A stretch of DNA of 64,000 nt from JBCBKL01 sp038521825 (GTDB taxonomy: Bacteria > Pseudomonadota > Alphaproteobacteria > Rhodobacterales > Rhodobacteraceae): contig JBCBKL010000001.1 in the NCBI GenBank assembly GCA_038521825.1, positions 124,001-188,000 of the forward strand, given 5' to 3'. The position numbers were made by a program, and so were the translations under genes. Under the pieces are notes generated by a model, which did not search any database, was not told where the DNA came from, and worked only from the letters and a program-made list of their open reading frames with translations. Shown here piece after piece: positions 51,634 through 61,007 of the stretch. The first letter of the stretch is position 1. Each line of letters opens with the position of its first letter.

Positions 51634-54114
51634 TCAGTTGTTCAGGTCATTCGAGTAGTTCAGGGCGCCGACCCACATCGCGCCGTCGCGTTGGACCGCA
51701 AAGCTGAAGGACGTCACACCAGCTGAAAGTTCGCGGTCCAGGATAGTCTTAAGTGTCTGACGTCCATCGATCAGTTCCGAAGTCGGGATGTAGGCAACGA
51801 TCTCGTCGCCAGCCTCAAGCTCCGAGCCCAGGCTGTCAGGTACGTTCACGACGGTCGTCTTCCACGCGCCGTTCACAAAGCGCGTCTCGAACTGAGCGCC
51901 GTTCAACAGCGCCGTGTCCTGGATGATTGGTAGGGTCAGTTCCTGCTCAATCGGCGAGCCGTCGTTTCTGAACCCTGTAGCGAGCAGCATGGTGACTTCG
52001 CTCTCATCGCCAAGTGTCACCGAACTGCGCAACACCGGCACAATATCTTCGATGCCAGCGACCGTGGTCCCGTTGACCGCAAGGATCGGGACGCCGGGTG
52101 TCAGCCAGCCGGGCACGCGCCCGGTGATCCGACCGACCGTCGGCAATTCACCCGAAGCGGCCGTAAATGGAAGATCAACAGACCACGCCGACATGACTGA
52201 CGACACATCGCGGACCAGTGGTTGAACTTCGGGTTGGATCGGCGTGGGTGCAACCGCGGTAAACCGGACCGTCGGTACGATTTCGCGCACCGGTGGCTCT
52301 GTCGGAGCGGTTTCGATCGCGATATTCTCCACCGGTTCGAAGTCCCCGGGCTGCGGAACTGTTGCGCGGGCCGGCGATTGGTCGTCGCTGGCCGCAAAGT
52401 TGGACGTGTTCGATGCCGCAGGCGCTTCGGCTGGAGTCAGCCCCGCGATATCGAACTGTGCACTGGGCACCGGAAGTTCGATTTCGGGCTCCGCTGGTGT
52501 CTCCTCGGGCAAGGCCCGGACAGGCGGACGGATCGAGCTATCCATAACACTTGATCGTTCGCTAAGCAGAACCTCGTCCGCGCCAGTTTCCGGTACCGTG
52601 AGAAGTTCGGCTTTGGGTATCGCCACCTCAGCGAGTGCCTGTTCTCCAGTCAGCTCTGGCAGGATGGTCGGATCGGCAGCGGGTGGCTCGTCGCTGACCT
52701 CTGCCAACGCGTCGTCCGCCGTGACCGTTGGCTGAGCTTCCGCCAGAAGCTCCGGAGCGTCGTCGATCACGGAAAGCGGTTCGTCGGCTGCCTCGCCTGT
52801 CGGTGGAGCCACTGCCACCTCAGAATCAAACAGCTCTGTTGGTGGCAGCGCTGCGACGACGTCGGTTTCAGTTTCTACGGCGGGTTCCCCGACGATAGTC
52901 GGCCCGGCAACTCCGGCCTCCTCAAGAACAAGCGGGTCTGGCGTGCGGATTTCCGGTGCAACCGGTGTCGCCAGCGCAAAGTCCTCTGAACCGTCGTTAG
53001 CAGGGGCTGCAGCTGTTTCGGCCTGCTCGCTTGTACCGGATGGCATCTGCGTCAAAACGCCCGCGGCAACGAGGCCAATGACAGCGACCGAACCCAAGGC
53101 GATGGCCATAACCGGCCTTTTCTTCTTGGCTTCAGGCTTTTCCTCTTTGCCAAGGTTGCGCGTGACCCGCGTCAGCGGGCGTGAGCGTTTTCGGTCAAGG
53201 GCGTCCAGCCACTCTTGGGCAGATTGCATCCGGTCCTTGGGCAAGACCTCCATGGCGGTGTCGATGGACGATAGGAAACGCCGATCGTAGCCTTTGATGC
53301 GCTTTTCAAGGGGATCGTATGGATCAGGTTCGCCACCGGCGATGGCGGCCAGTCGCGTCTGGCTGTCGGGCGGAATTTCCCCGGTGATGATATGATAGAA
53401 GCTTGCGCCAAGGGCGTAGAGGTCGCTCGAAGGACCCTGTTCTGACCCTTGGACGTAGAATTCCTGGGGCGAATACCCGTCTTTCACTACCCGCAGGGCC
53501 GACAAAACGCGACTTTTCTTGGATGCTTGCTCCCGCGCCGCACCAAAGTCGATGAGGATCGGATTGCGGTTGGCATCAAGCAGGATGTTGTCGGGTGAGA
53601 TGTCCCGGTGCAGCATGCCCTGATCGTGTACGAACGAAATCGCGTCGAGCAGCTTGCGGAGCATCGACTTCACTTCGAGTGGCTCGAGATCGACCTTGGT
53701 ATCCTCGAGGATGTCCAGCATGTCCTGGCCTTCGACAAAATCGAGGGCCATGTAGGCGGTGTTATTGTCTTCAAAAACCTGATGGACACCGACGATGTTC
53801 GGATGCTCGAGCTTAGCTAGGCTGCGCGCTTCTTGCACGAACAGCCGCACGATTGATTCGAGCTCCGGCTGGTGCGCACGTGACCGCGCCTGCACCAGCA
53901 AGCGACTACGCCGGCAAAATGCGCCGGGAAAGCATTCCTTGATGACAACCTTCCGATCAAGGCTGTCGCGCGCCATGTAGGTGATGCCGAATCCGCCAGC
54001 GTTTAGAAAGCTTTCGATCCTATACTGACCGTGAAGAAGCTCCGTTCCGGGCTTCAACTCGTCGACAAATTCGTCACCATCATCATGCGCCGTCTGCGGT
54101 TGTGCGCTACTCAT
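51634..54114 (-). CDS. Membrane Ser/Thr protein kinase with extracytoplasmic PDZ-like tail
   Basis: An 826-residue eukaryote-like kinase. Kinase domain about 28-310: Gly-rich NAGGFG (39-44), K59 in VIKE, catalytic H169-R170-D171 followed by ISPDN, and D189-F190-G191. The subdomain VIB lysine (HRDxKPxN) is serine here. A single membrane segment lies at about 335-356. A long Pro/Glu/Ala-rich linker follows, then a C-terminal region (about 655-826) with a GVPILAVNGTTV segment typical of PDZ domains. Orientation puts this part in the periplasm. A GCGAGG site precedes the ATG. It starts the signalling locus. Confidence 0.92.
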   Translation of the reverse strand: MSSAQPQTAHDDGDEFVDELKPGTELLHGQYRIESFLNAGGFGITYMARDSLDRKVVIKECFPGAFCRRSRLLVQARSRAHQPELESIVRLFVQEARSLAKLEHPNIVGVHQVFEDNNTAYMALDFVEGQDMLDILEDTKVDLEPLEVKSMLRKLLDAISFVHDQGMLHRDISPDNILLDANRNPILIDFGAAREQASKKSRVLSALRVVKDGYSPQEFYVQGSEQGPSSDLYALGASFYHIITGEIPPDSQTRLAAIAGGEPDPYDPLEKRIKGYDRRFLSSIDTAMEVLPKDRMQSAQEWLDALDRKRSRPLTRVTRNLGKEEKPEAKKKRPVMAIALGSVAVIGLVAAGVLTQMPSGTSEQAETAAAPANDGSEDFALATPVAPEIRTPDPLVLEEAGVAGPTIVGEPAVETETDVVAALPPTELFDSEVAVAPPTGEAADEPLSVIDDAPELLAEAQPTVTADDALAEVSDEPPAADPTILPELTGEQALAEVAIPKAELLTVPETGADEVLLSERSSVMDSSIRPPVRALPEETPAEPEIELPVPSAQFDIAGLTPAEAPAASNTSNFAASDDQSPARATVPQPGDFEPVENIAIETAPTEPPVREIVPTVRFTAVAPTPIQPEVQPLVRDVSSVMSAWSVDLPFTAASGELPTVGRITGRVPGWLTPGVPILAVNGTTVAGIEDIVPVLRSSVTLGDESEVTMLLATGFRNDGSPIEQELTLPIIQDTALLNGAQFETRFVNGAWKTTVVNVPDSLGSELEAGDEIVAYIPTSELIDGRQTLKTILDRELSAGVTSFSFAVQRDGAMWVGALNYSNDLNN

Positions 54115-54161
54115 TCTTAGGACCTCGCCAGGGGCGTGCCTGCTCTATCTTGCCCCACTGA

Positions 54162-54172
54162 GAATTTAATTC
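54162..54172. promoter_or_regulatory. AT-rich palindrome upstream of the kinase gene
   Basis: GAATTTAATTC is a palindrome around a central T, 48 bases upstream of the kinase ATG in the 165-bp spacer after urtE. The spacer is AT-rich relative to its surroundings and must hold the promoter of the signalling locus, because no gene on the same strand is closer than urtE. I cannot assign -35 and -10 boxes with confidence. Confidence 0.3.
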
Positions 54173-54279
54173 GTTGATTTAGTCGCGCCGAAAGATGGCC
54201 AAATTGGGGTTAACGCTTGTTCTTTCAATGACACAATTCCCGTCATCGGATTGCTATTGTTGAATATTCGAGACCGATC

Positions 54280-54975
54280 TCAGATCGAAACTTTGGTCAA
54301 GAGTTCGTCACGGTTTGTGGTCTCTGCCTGCTCATTGAGCGTGACATGACCGCGATCCATGGCGATGAAACGATCTCCCAAGCGATAGGCGAAGTCGAAA
54401 TACTGCTCAACCATGACGATGGCCATGTCACCTTCCTTGCGCAGGTAGGCAACCACCTCACCAATTTGCTGGATGATGTTGGGCTGAATCCCTTCGGTCG
54501 GCTCATCGAGCAAGAGCACTTTGGGCCGGGTGATGAGGGCGCGAGCGATCGATAGTTGCTGCTGCTGACCACCGGACAAATCGCCTCCTCGCCTGTCCCT
54601 CATTTCGGCAAGTACCGGAAAAAGATCAAAAATCTGGTCAGGGATCCGCCGATTCGTGTCAGGCAGGCATGCAAAGCCGGTCTCAAGGTTTTCCGCTACG
54701 GTCAACAGCGGAAAGATCTCGCGCCCCTGCGGCACATAAGCAATGCCTGCCCGCGCGGCCTGATAGGGTGTTGGATGGATAAGCGGTTGACCATCCATCG
54801 TAATTTGGCCTTCGACATACGGATGCCTGCCACAAATGGCCTTTAGCAACGATGTTTTGCCGACTCCGTTGGTGCCCATCACTGCGGTGATGGCACCCTT
54901 TGCCGCCTCGAACGTGACGCCGTGCAAGATCTGGCTTTGACCATATCTAAGCGTCAGGTTTTCGATGATCAGCAT
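54280..54975 (-). CDS. urtE: Urea ABC transporter ATP-binding protein UrtE
   Basis: A 231-residue ATPase of the LivF branch. Walker A GTNGVGKTS, signature LSGGQQQQL and Walker B LLLDEPTEGIQPNI are intact; the EGIQPNII form is typical of UrtE. It is the last gene of the urtABCDE operon and starts three bases after urtD. Urease genes, which often follow, are not here; the signalling locus lies downstream instead. Confidence 0.95.
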   Translation of the reverse strand: MLIIENLTLRYGQSQILHGVTFEAAKGAITAVMGTNGVGKTSLLKAICGRHPYVEGQITMDGQPLIHPTPYQAARAGIAYVPQGREIFPLLTVAENLETGFACLPDTNRRIPDQIFDLFPVLAEMRDRRGGDLSGGQQQQLSIARALITRPKVLLLDEPTEGIQPNIIQQIGEVVAYLRKEGDMAIVMVEQYFDFAYRLGDRFIAMDRGHVTLNEQAETTNRDELLTKVSI

Positions 54976-54978
54976 CGC

Positions 54979-55719
54979 TCAGCGCCCCAGATATACATCG
55001 ATAACCCGCTGGTTGGAGGTCACATGGTCGAGACTGCCCTCGGCCAGTACAGACCCTTCGTGCAGCACGGTAACCTTACAGTCGAGGCGGCGCACGAATT
55101 CCATGTCATGCTCCACCACGACAACGGCCCGGCTTTTGGCCGCCGAGACAAGCAAGTCTGTTGTGTGCTCCCGTTCTGCCGGCGTCATGCCTGCTGCTGG
55201 TTCGTCGACCAGCAGCAGTCGCGGATCCTGAGCGAGCAGCATGCCGATCTCCAGCCATTGCTTCTGACCGTGGCTCAGTTCACCCGCCATCCGGGTCAGG
55301 CTTTGGGTCAGTCCGATTTCTTCGGCGATTTCCTCGATGCGGGCCGCGCCGTGGCTTGTTTTCCGATACCGCAAAACGTCGAAGGGACCGCGTGGGTTCT
55401 GGAGCGCCATGGCGAGGTTCTCTCGCACCGTCTGGGCTTCGAAAACGGTCGGTTTCTGGAACTTCCGCCCAATGCCCTCTTGCGCGATGCGTTCTTCGTT
55501 CAAACCCAGCAGCGAGATGTTCTTGTCGCCCCAGATCACGCGCCCTTCGTCCGGCGTGGTCTTGCCAGTGATAATATCCATAAACGTCGTTTTACCCGCG
55601 CCATTTGGGCCGATGATCGCGCGCAGTTCGGGTTCACCGATCTGGATCGATAGATTGTTGATCGCTTTGAAGCCATCGAATGAAACGGAGACGCCGGAAA
55701 CTTCGAGAAGGGTGCTCAT
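54979..55719 (-). CDS. urtD: Urea ABC transporter ATP-binding protein UrtD
   Basis: A 246-residue ATPase of the LivG branch with Walker A GPNGAGKTT, signature LSHGQKQWLEIG and Walker B LLLVDEPAAGMT. The LSHGQKQWLEIGMLL variant is the UrtD form. It pairs with UrtE to energise the UrtBC permease. The start overlaps urtC as ATGA. Confidence 0.95.
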   Translation of the reverse strand: MSTLLEVSGVSVSFDGFKAINNLSIQIGEPELRAIIGPNGAGKTTFMDIITGKTTPDEGRVIWGDKNISLLGLNEERIAQEGIGRKFQKPTVFEAQTVRENLAMALQNPRGPFDVLRYRKTSHGAARIEEIAEEIGLTQSLTRMAGELSHGQKQWLEIGMLLAQDPRLLLVDEPAAGMTPAEREHTTDLLVSAAKSRAVVVVEHDMEFVRRLDCKVTVLHEGSVLAEGSLDHVTSNQRVIDVYLGR

Positions 55720-56945
55720 TCGGCCGCCTCCTCGACACGCAGGGCACCTTTTTCAGGTCCAAAATCGCCTTCCCGATCCGGGCTCTGCCGTGATCCAAGC
55801 AGATCGAAGAGACCGCCAATTCCCTTTGGGGCGAAAAGCGTAACGGCTACAAAGCTGAGACCCAAGAGGACAAGCCACCAGTCGGTCCACTGGATCGTGT
55901 AGAAACCAAGATTGACATCGGGCGCGCCGCCACCGGTAAACCAACTGGACAAGAGTGACACGAACGCTGCGCCTATGACCGCGCCATACAGGCGACCGCG
56001 ACCCCCGATCGCAACCCAGACGGCCAGATAGATCGAAGCGATCGGCGCGACCTCGGCCGGGTTGATAATACCGGCCTGCGGGTAATAAAGCGCGCCAGCG
56101 ATTCCACAAACGACGGCTGTTGTCGTGAAGATGAACAGTTTGTAGCGCTCGACCGGATAACCCAGAAACCGCACACGGGCTTCATCATCGCGAATGGCCC
56201 GAATGACAGACCCCATCTTGCCCGACACCACCCACGCAAAAAATACGTAGCCAACAGCCAGCGCCACGGCAGAGCCCCAAAAGAACCAGATCGAAATCCA
56301 GTCCTGCCCGACGTTGTCGAGCCCGGGGATGTTCTGAAGCCCCGAGAGGCCGTTGTTGCCACGCAGGCCGCTGTCGTTCTGGAACAGGTAGAGCGACAGA
56401 GCCAGTGTCATCGCCTGTGTGAGGATCGAGAGATAGACACCCGTGACCCGGCTACGGAAGGCAAGCCATCCAAACACCAGCGCCAGTAGGCCCGGCACAA
56501 GAACAACCATCAAAAGCTGCAGCGCAAGACTATCGGCAAAAGCCCATATCAGAGGGAACTCTGAAGATCCGACAACACCGAAGATCTGCGTGCCGATTGC
56601 ATCGATAACTTCCTGATCCGTCGGGGGAATAGGCGCGGCGGCCAGACTTTCGGCCACGATGATCTCGGTCCGGGCGTACATCAGCCATTGCCCGATTGCA
56701 TAACCGCCCAGGCCGACAAACGCGAAATGCCCAAGTGATAGGATGCCACAATAACCCCATACGACATCCATGGCGACCGCGACGAGGCAAAGACACAAGG
56801 TCTTGCCCAATGTCTTCACAAAGCTGGTCGAGACGAAACCGATGCCAGTTGCCTCGCTAAGCAAAGTGATTGCCAGTGTGAAGATCGCCAGAGCTGCGAG
56901 CATCCACAGCACCGATGGATTTTGCGAGAGAAAGCCTTGGCGCAT
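55716..56945 (-). CDS. urtC: Urea ABC transporter permease UrtC
   Basis: A 409-residue membrane permease of the LivM type, about ten hydrophobic segments. The YCGILSLGHFAFVGLGGYAIG stretch near the N-terminus and the GGRGRLYGAVIGA segment near residue 320 are family hallmarks. A soluble acidic tail of about 35 residues ends the protein. It begins one base after urtB stops. Confidence 0.94.
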   Translation of the reverse strand: MRQGFLSQNPSVLWMLAALAIFTLAITLLSEATGIGFVSTSFVKTLGKTLCLCLVAVAMDVVWGYCGILSLGHFAFVGLGGYAIGQWLMYARTEIIVAESLAAAPIPPTDQEVIDAIGTQIFGVVGSSEFPLIWAFADSLALQLLMVVLVPGLLALVFGWLAFRSRVTGVYLSILTQAMTLALSLYLFQNDSGLRGNNGLSGLQNIPGLDNVGQDWISIWFFWGSAVALAVGYVFFAWVVSGKMGSVIRAIRDDEARVRFLGYPVERYKLFIFTTTAVVCGIAGALYYPQAGIINPAEVAPIASIYLAVWVAIGGRGRLYGAVIGAAFVSLLSSWFTGGGAPDVNLGFYTIQWTDWWLVLLGLSFVAVTLFAPKGIGGLFDLLGSRQSPDREGDFGPEKGALRVEEAAE

Positions 56946-56946
56946 G

Positions 56947-58881
56947 TTAGGAGGCCGCCGCCCGTCCCTTGAGCGCGACGATGCCGCGCGGTCGGAACTG
57001 GATAAACAGGATGATGAAGAGGATCATGTAAGTCTGCGCGGCCAGAGTATTGGACGGGTTGAACCATTCGATCCCCTTCTGAAGGAACCCGATCAGGGTG
57101 GCCCCGGCAAGAGTGCCCCATACGTTGCCAACGCCGCCAACCACGACCGTCATAAAGCTCTGCACGATGTAATCGGCACCCATCTCGGACGTGACCTTGG
57201 CATAAAGCCCGATGGCCACACCCGCGATCCCGGCGATCCCCGAACCCAGGCCAAATGTGAGCATATTGATCCGGTCGGGATCGATCCCCATGCTGCCCGC
57301 CATGCCAGGGTTTTGTGTCACGGCACGGACCTCAAGGCCCAGCCGCGTCCGATTGAGAACGAAGAGGATGAGCGCGAGAAAGATCAGTGCCAGCACGAAA
57401 ATCGCGATGCGGATATAGCTGATCTGGATGACGTCATTGATGACCCATGCTCCGTCCAGCCAACCGGGGGATGTCAGTGGGCGGGCCTGCGTACCAAAGA
57501 TGTTTTTGGCGAGTTGCTGCAGTGCGATCGATATGCCGAAAGTGGCCAGCAGTGTTTCGAGCGGGCGATGACGCAGCCACCGGATCACGGATCGCTCCAT
57601 CAGAACTCCGGCGCAGAACGTTACCGCGAAGGCCAGCGGTAGCGCGACTATAATCGACAGCGTGTAGTTGGTGATGAATAGCTGCACCACATAACCGGTA
57701 TAGGCCCCCATCATGATGAATTCCCCGTGGGCCATGTTGATCACACCCATGACGCCAAATGTGATGGCAAGGCCGATAGCCGCGAGAAAATAGATTGATG
57801 CAAGGCTCAGCCCATCCAGCACGAGGTCGCCAAATTGGCTGACGCCGACGCGCAGTTCGATGTCGTCGAGCACTTGACGAGCCGCCGTCGTCACGGCTCC
57901 GTCTGGCTCGATATAGGCAAGCCAGAAGACGTGATCGGCGATTGAACGCAAGACCTGCGCTTCGGTGACAAGGGGCGGAACCTGTCCGTCTTCGGCCAGT
58001 CGCGCATAGGCCGACAGGCGCTGCGCATCTGTGTCAAGTGACGCAACCTGGATGCCCGCAACCTCGCCACCATCGATATTTGCAATGAGCGACGCGCGAA
58101 TGCTGTCCGCTTTGGTCACCGGGGCGGCAAGGTTCGCCTGCACCAACCTCTCGTATGCCACTTCGATCGCGATGTCCTGACCCGGCTCTTCGACGCGCGC
58201 AATGTTGCGGTCCGGAAGGCTGGTTCCGACACCAGTCTCGGTCACCAGCAGCCGGTTGAGAACAGCGCGGGTCTCGACGTCCTGCCGACCGGCGAGAGAT
58301 TGAATGGCTTCCATCCGGCCTGCGCTGTCATCGGCATGAAGGGCCGTCAGCATGGCCACCAGCCTCATTTTTCGTTCGCGCAGCGACTCGTCTTCTTCGG
58401 ATGCAACGGACTCGGCCAGCGGTGCCAACTGGTCTGCCGACATCGCTCGGGCGATCGCCTCAACTGCCGTTTTGCGCCGTTCGATGTCCGGGTCAGACAG
58501 CTGGAATTGAACCAGCGCTTTGCCGATCTCTTTTCGGACGCCGCCATTGGGCTTGAGCTGTTTCAGTTCGGATTTCGCAGCGATGCCGACGTCCGCACCA
58601 CTATCAATGTCGGTCAGTGCAATGCCGCCATCAGCGGCTGATCCGAGGAAGACGGCTCCATCCTCGTTCCGTTTCCACGCATTTTTGGCCTGCCAGGCTT
58701 CCAAAAACTGAGGCACTTGCGGTAGGCCGCTTGCAACAAGATCGTCGAGAAGAATGCCGACACTCCGGCGCGATGGCTTGGCAACTTCATCGGCGTGAAC
58801 AGCAAGGATGTCCTGCAGGCTCTGCGCCGACGTTGCCATCGGCATCCACAGAAACATGAGTGCCAGCAAGAGGCGCATCAT
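56947..58881 (-). CDS. urtB: Urea ABC transporter permease UrtB
   Basis: A 644-residue protein with a signal peptide (about 1-20, ending TSAQ), a periplasmic helical extension of some 320 residues, and a LivH-type membrane domain from about 350 with NMAHGEFIMMGAYTGY and GGVGNVWGTLAGA motifs. The long N-terminal extension is a known feature of UrtB that ordinary LivH lacks. Substrate is urea, inferred from the five-gene order. Confidence 0.95.
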   Translation of the reverse strand: MMRLLLALMFLWMPMATSAQSLQDILAVHADEVAKPSRRSVGILLDDLVASGLPQVPQFLEAWQAKNAWKRNEDGAVFLGSAADGGIALTDIDSGADVGIAAKSELKQLKPNGGVRKEIGKALVQFQLSDPDIERRKTAVEAIARAMSADQLAPLAESVASEEDESLRERKMRLVAMLTALHADDSAGRMEAIQSLAGRQDVETRAVLNRLLVTETGVGTSLPDRNIARVEEPGQDIAIEVAYERLVQANLAAPVTKADSIRASLIANIDGGEVAGIQVASLDTDAQRLSAYARLAEDGQVPPLVTEAQVLRSIADHVFWLAYIEPDGAVTTAARQVLDDIELRVGVSQFGDLVLDGLSLASIYFLAAIGLAITFGVMGVINMAHGEFIMMGAYTGYVVQLFITNYTLSIIVALPLAFAVTFCAGVLMERSVIRWLRHRPLETLLATFGISIALQQLAKNIFGTQARPLTSPGWLDGAWVINDVIQISYIRIAIFVLALIFLALILFVLNRTRLGLEVRAVTQNPGMAGSMGIDPDRINMLTFGLGSGIAGIAGVAIGLYAKVTSEMGADYIVQSFMTVVVGGVGNVWGTLAGATLIGFLQKGIEWFNPSNTLAAQTYMILFIILFIQFRPRGIVALKGRAAAS

Positions 58882-58944
58882 TCGATAGTTCTTTCAGAAT
58901 CGAGGAGCGGGCAAATCTGCCCGCTCCGTTTTATGATGGTGTTA

Positions 58945-60225
58945 TCAGTAGTTCGATTTCAGCTGAACACAGCTGCTGGTTTCGGTGTTGTACATGCCAC
59001 AACCCAGCTCTTTCCAATCCGACTTCAGAACGGCGCTTTCCGGCAGGAAGTCCGTCCAGGCGTCACCCGGTACTTCGGTGGTCTGGCTGATGATGTCGAA
59101 CTGACCATCCGCCTGGATTTCGCCAATAAGGACTGGCTTGGCGAGGTGATGGTTCGGCAGCATGACGGCAGTCCCACCCGTGAGGTTCGGGAACTCTTGA
59201 CCATACATCGCGTCCCGTACGGCATCGACATCAGTCGTATCCGCCTGCGTCGCTGCGTTCACCCACATGTTGAAGCCGATGTAGTGTGCTTCCATTGGGT
59301 CGTTGGTCACCCGCGCGTCGCCCATGCGGGTTTTCCACGCCGCGACCCACTCGCTGTTTGTATCGCTTTCAGCGGACTGGAAATAATTCCAGGCGGCCAG
59401 ATGTCCGACCAGGTTGGATGTGTCGAGGCCCGAAAGTTCTTCTTCACCGACCGAGAATGCAACAACCGGAATGTCATCAGCGCTGACACCAGCCGCTGCA
59501 AGTTCCTTGTAAAAACCGATATTTGCATCGCCGTTGATCGTCGAAATCACACCGACTTGCTTGCCGTCTTCGCCAAGGGCCACGACGTCAGCAACAATTG
59601 TGGCCCAGTCGCTATGACCGAAGGGTGTGTAGTTTACAAAAATATCTTCCTCAGCGATGCCTTTTGACTTGAGATAGCTCTCGAGAATATTGTTGGTCGT
59701 CCGGGGGTACACGTAGTCAGTACCGAGCAGCGCAAACTTTTCTACGCCCAATTCGTCGAGAAAATAATCGGTTGCAGGAATCGCCTGCTGGTTGGGTGCG
59801 GCACCGGTATAGAACACGTTCTTGGAGCTTTCTTCGCCTTCATACTGCACGGGATAGAAGAGCAGACCGTTCAGCTCCTCGATGACGGGCAAGACGGACT
59901 TACGGCTCACGCTGGTCCAATTGCCAAAAATGACATCCACCTCGTGAACCGTCAGAAGTTCCCGCGCTTTCTCAGCAAAGAGCGGCCAGTCCGAGGCAGG
60001 GTCTACAACTACCGCTTCGAGCTGACAGCCCAGCAGTCCACCCTTCTCATTCTGCTGATCGATCAGCATGAGCATTGTGTCTTTTAGCGTTGTTTCGGAA
60101 ATCGCCATCGTCCCGGAAAGGGAATGCAGGACGCCAACCTTGATGGGTTCGGCGCAATCCTGGGCCATCGCTCCTGTCCCGGCCAGCAGGCCTGCCAACG
60201 TCAGTGCGCTCGCGATTTTTTGCAT
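58945..60225 (-). CDS. urtA: Urea ABC transporter substrate-binding protein UrtA
   Basis: A 426-residue periplasmic protein with a signal peptide of about 21 residues (ending GAMAQ). The LHSLSGTMAISE N-terminus, NWTSVSRKSVLPV, FYPVQYEGEE and TDYVYPRTTN segments are characteristic of UrtA/FmdD-type urea- and amide-binding proteins. Cysteines near both ends (QDCAEP, GCGMYN, SSCVQL) may form disulfides. It leads the urt operon, which is usually nitrogen-regulated; I could not identify an NtrC site upstream. Confidence 0.95.
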   Translation of the reverse strand: MQKIASALTLAGLLAGTGAMAQDCAEPIKVGVLHSLSGTMAISETTLKDTMLMLIDQQNEKGGLLGCQLEAVVVDPASDWPLFAEKARELLTVHEVDVIFGNWTSVSRKSVLPVIEELNGLLFYPVQYEGEESSKNVFYTGAAPNQQAIPATDYFLDELGVEKFALLGTDYVYPRTTNNILESYLKSKGIAEEDIFVNYTPFGHSDWATIVADVVALGEDGKQVGVISTINGDANIGFYKELAAAGVSADDIPVVAFSVGEEELSGLDTSNLVGHLAAWNYFQSAESDTNSEWVAAWKTRMGDARVTNDPMEAHYIGFNMWVNAATQADTTDVDAVRDAMYGQEFPNLTGGTAVMLPNHHLAKPVLIGEIQADGQFDIISQTTEVPGDAWTDFLPESAVLKSDWKELGCGMYNTETSSCVQLKSNY

Positions 60226-61007
60226 GATGTATTCCTAATCTTTCTTTGTCCGCATTGCGGTGCAAGCGTGCTGGCTTGACGGCATATAGGTAACGCTGAC
60301 CCAACTTCGGTTCTGATTGTGCCCCAGCAGCCTTTGCACCCCCCTGTTCAGGCGCCCTGACAGTGCCTTGGCTCTTTTGCGCAAGTCGTCGTCCGAGCGA
60401 ACATCGAACCCAGCGGAATGCTACATTTGCCTCATTCGCAGGCAGAAAAGGGTGGTTGCGCCTTCTTCTATGGCGCCGAGATGATCAATTGCTGGGCGAT
60501 CATGCGGATGTTTCGACCGTTATGTCAGATTGGGGCGCAACGATTCCCAGAGATAGCCGCGCATGGGACAGGTGTGCCATGTCGCTCTGTCAGGCTCTTT
60601 GAGCCGCAGCCCTGATATAGTCGACAGGCTTTCACCGAGACGTCTTATTCCAGCGCAGAAAGACATCGATCCAGCTGGTGTTTTTCTGCACATTTCGACC
60701 GCTCTTGTTGTTGGGATTGCCATCGGCATTCCCACTGAATCGTTCCCAAGGCCGATCAAAAGAGGCCCTGCCATCAGTATGCTGTATCGGCTTCCGAGGA
60801 TTTGCCGGAGCCGACGATACATGTGCCGATCCTTTTGGCGGGAATACTAAACGATCTGCGGACGGATCGATGGTCGCTTGGCGAACAGATTCTCTTGCCT
60901 TGGTCGCTATATGTGCTTGGCGATGAGAGCGAAATGGAAGACAAAACCACCCATGTGCAGAACGAAATAGAGACCGCCCTTTGCGTGAGGGCGGAGAAAG
61001 CCGCGCA
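60226..61007. other. Long intergenic region without a convincing gene
   Basis: It must hold the divergent promoters of urtA and the MaoC-Pta gene. Several short overlapping frames exist. The only one worth noting is a plus frame open from 60739 to 61011 (69 residues if begun at TTG 60802) that ends in an ATGA overlap with the MaoC-Pta start. Its sequence matches no family I know and it lacks a ribosome site, so I do not call it a gene. The region may contain decayed coding sequence. Confidence 0.45.

Noticed and set aside
40082..54114. Type VI secretion cluster because of kinase/FHA/PP2C
   Set aside because: No Tss proteins, ClpV, Hcp or VgrG appear in the flanking genes; only the regulatory triad is shared.
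54280..60225. Branched-chain amino acid (LivFGMHK-type) transporter
   Set aside because: The long UrtB periplasmic extension, the UrtA motifs and the EGIQPNI variant in the last ATPase fit a urea system better.
60226..60365. NtrC or sigma-54 site upstream of urtA
   Set aside because: TGCA- and GCAC-containing stretches occur, but spacing and sequence do not meet the TGCAC-N-GGTGCA or GG-N10-GC patterns.
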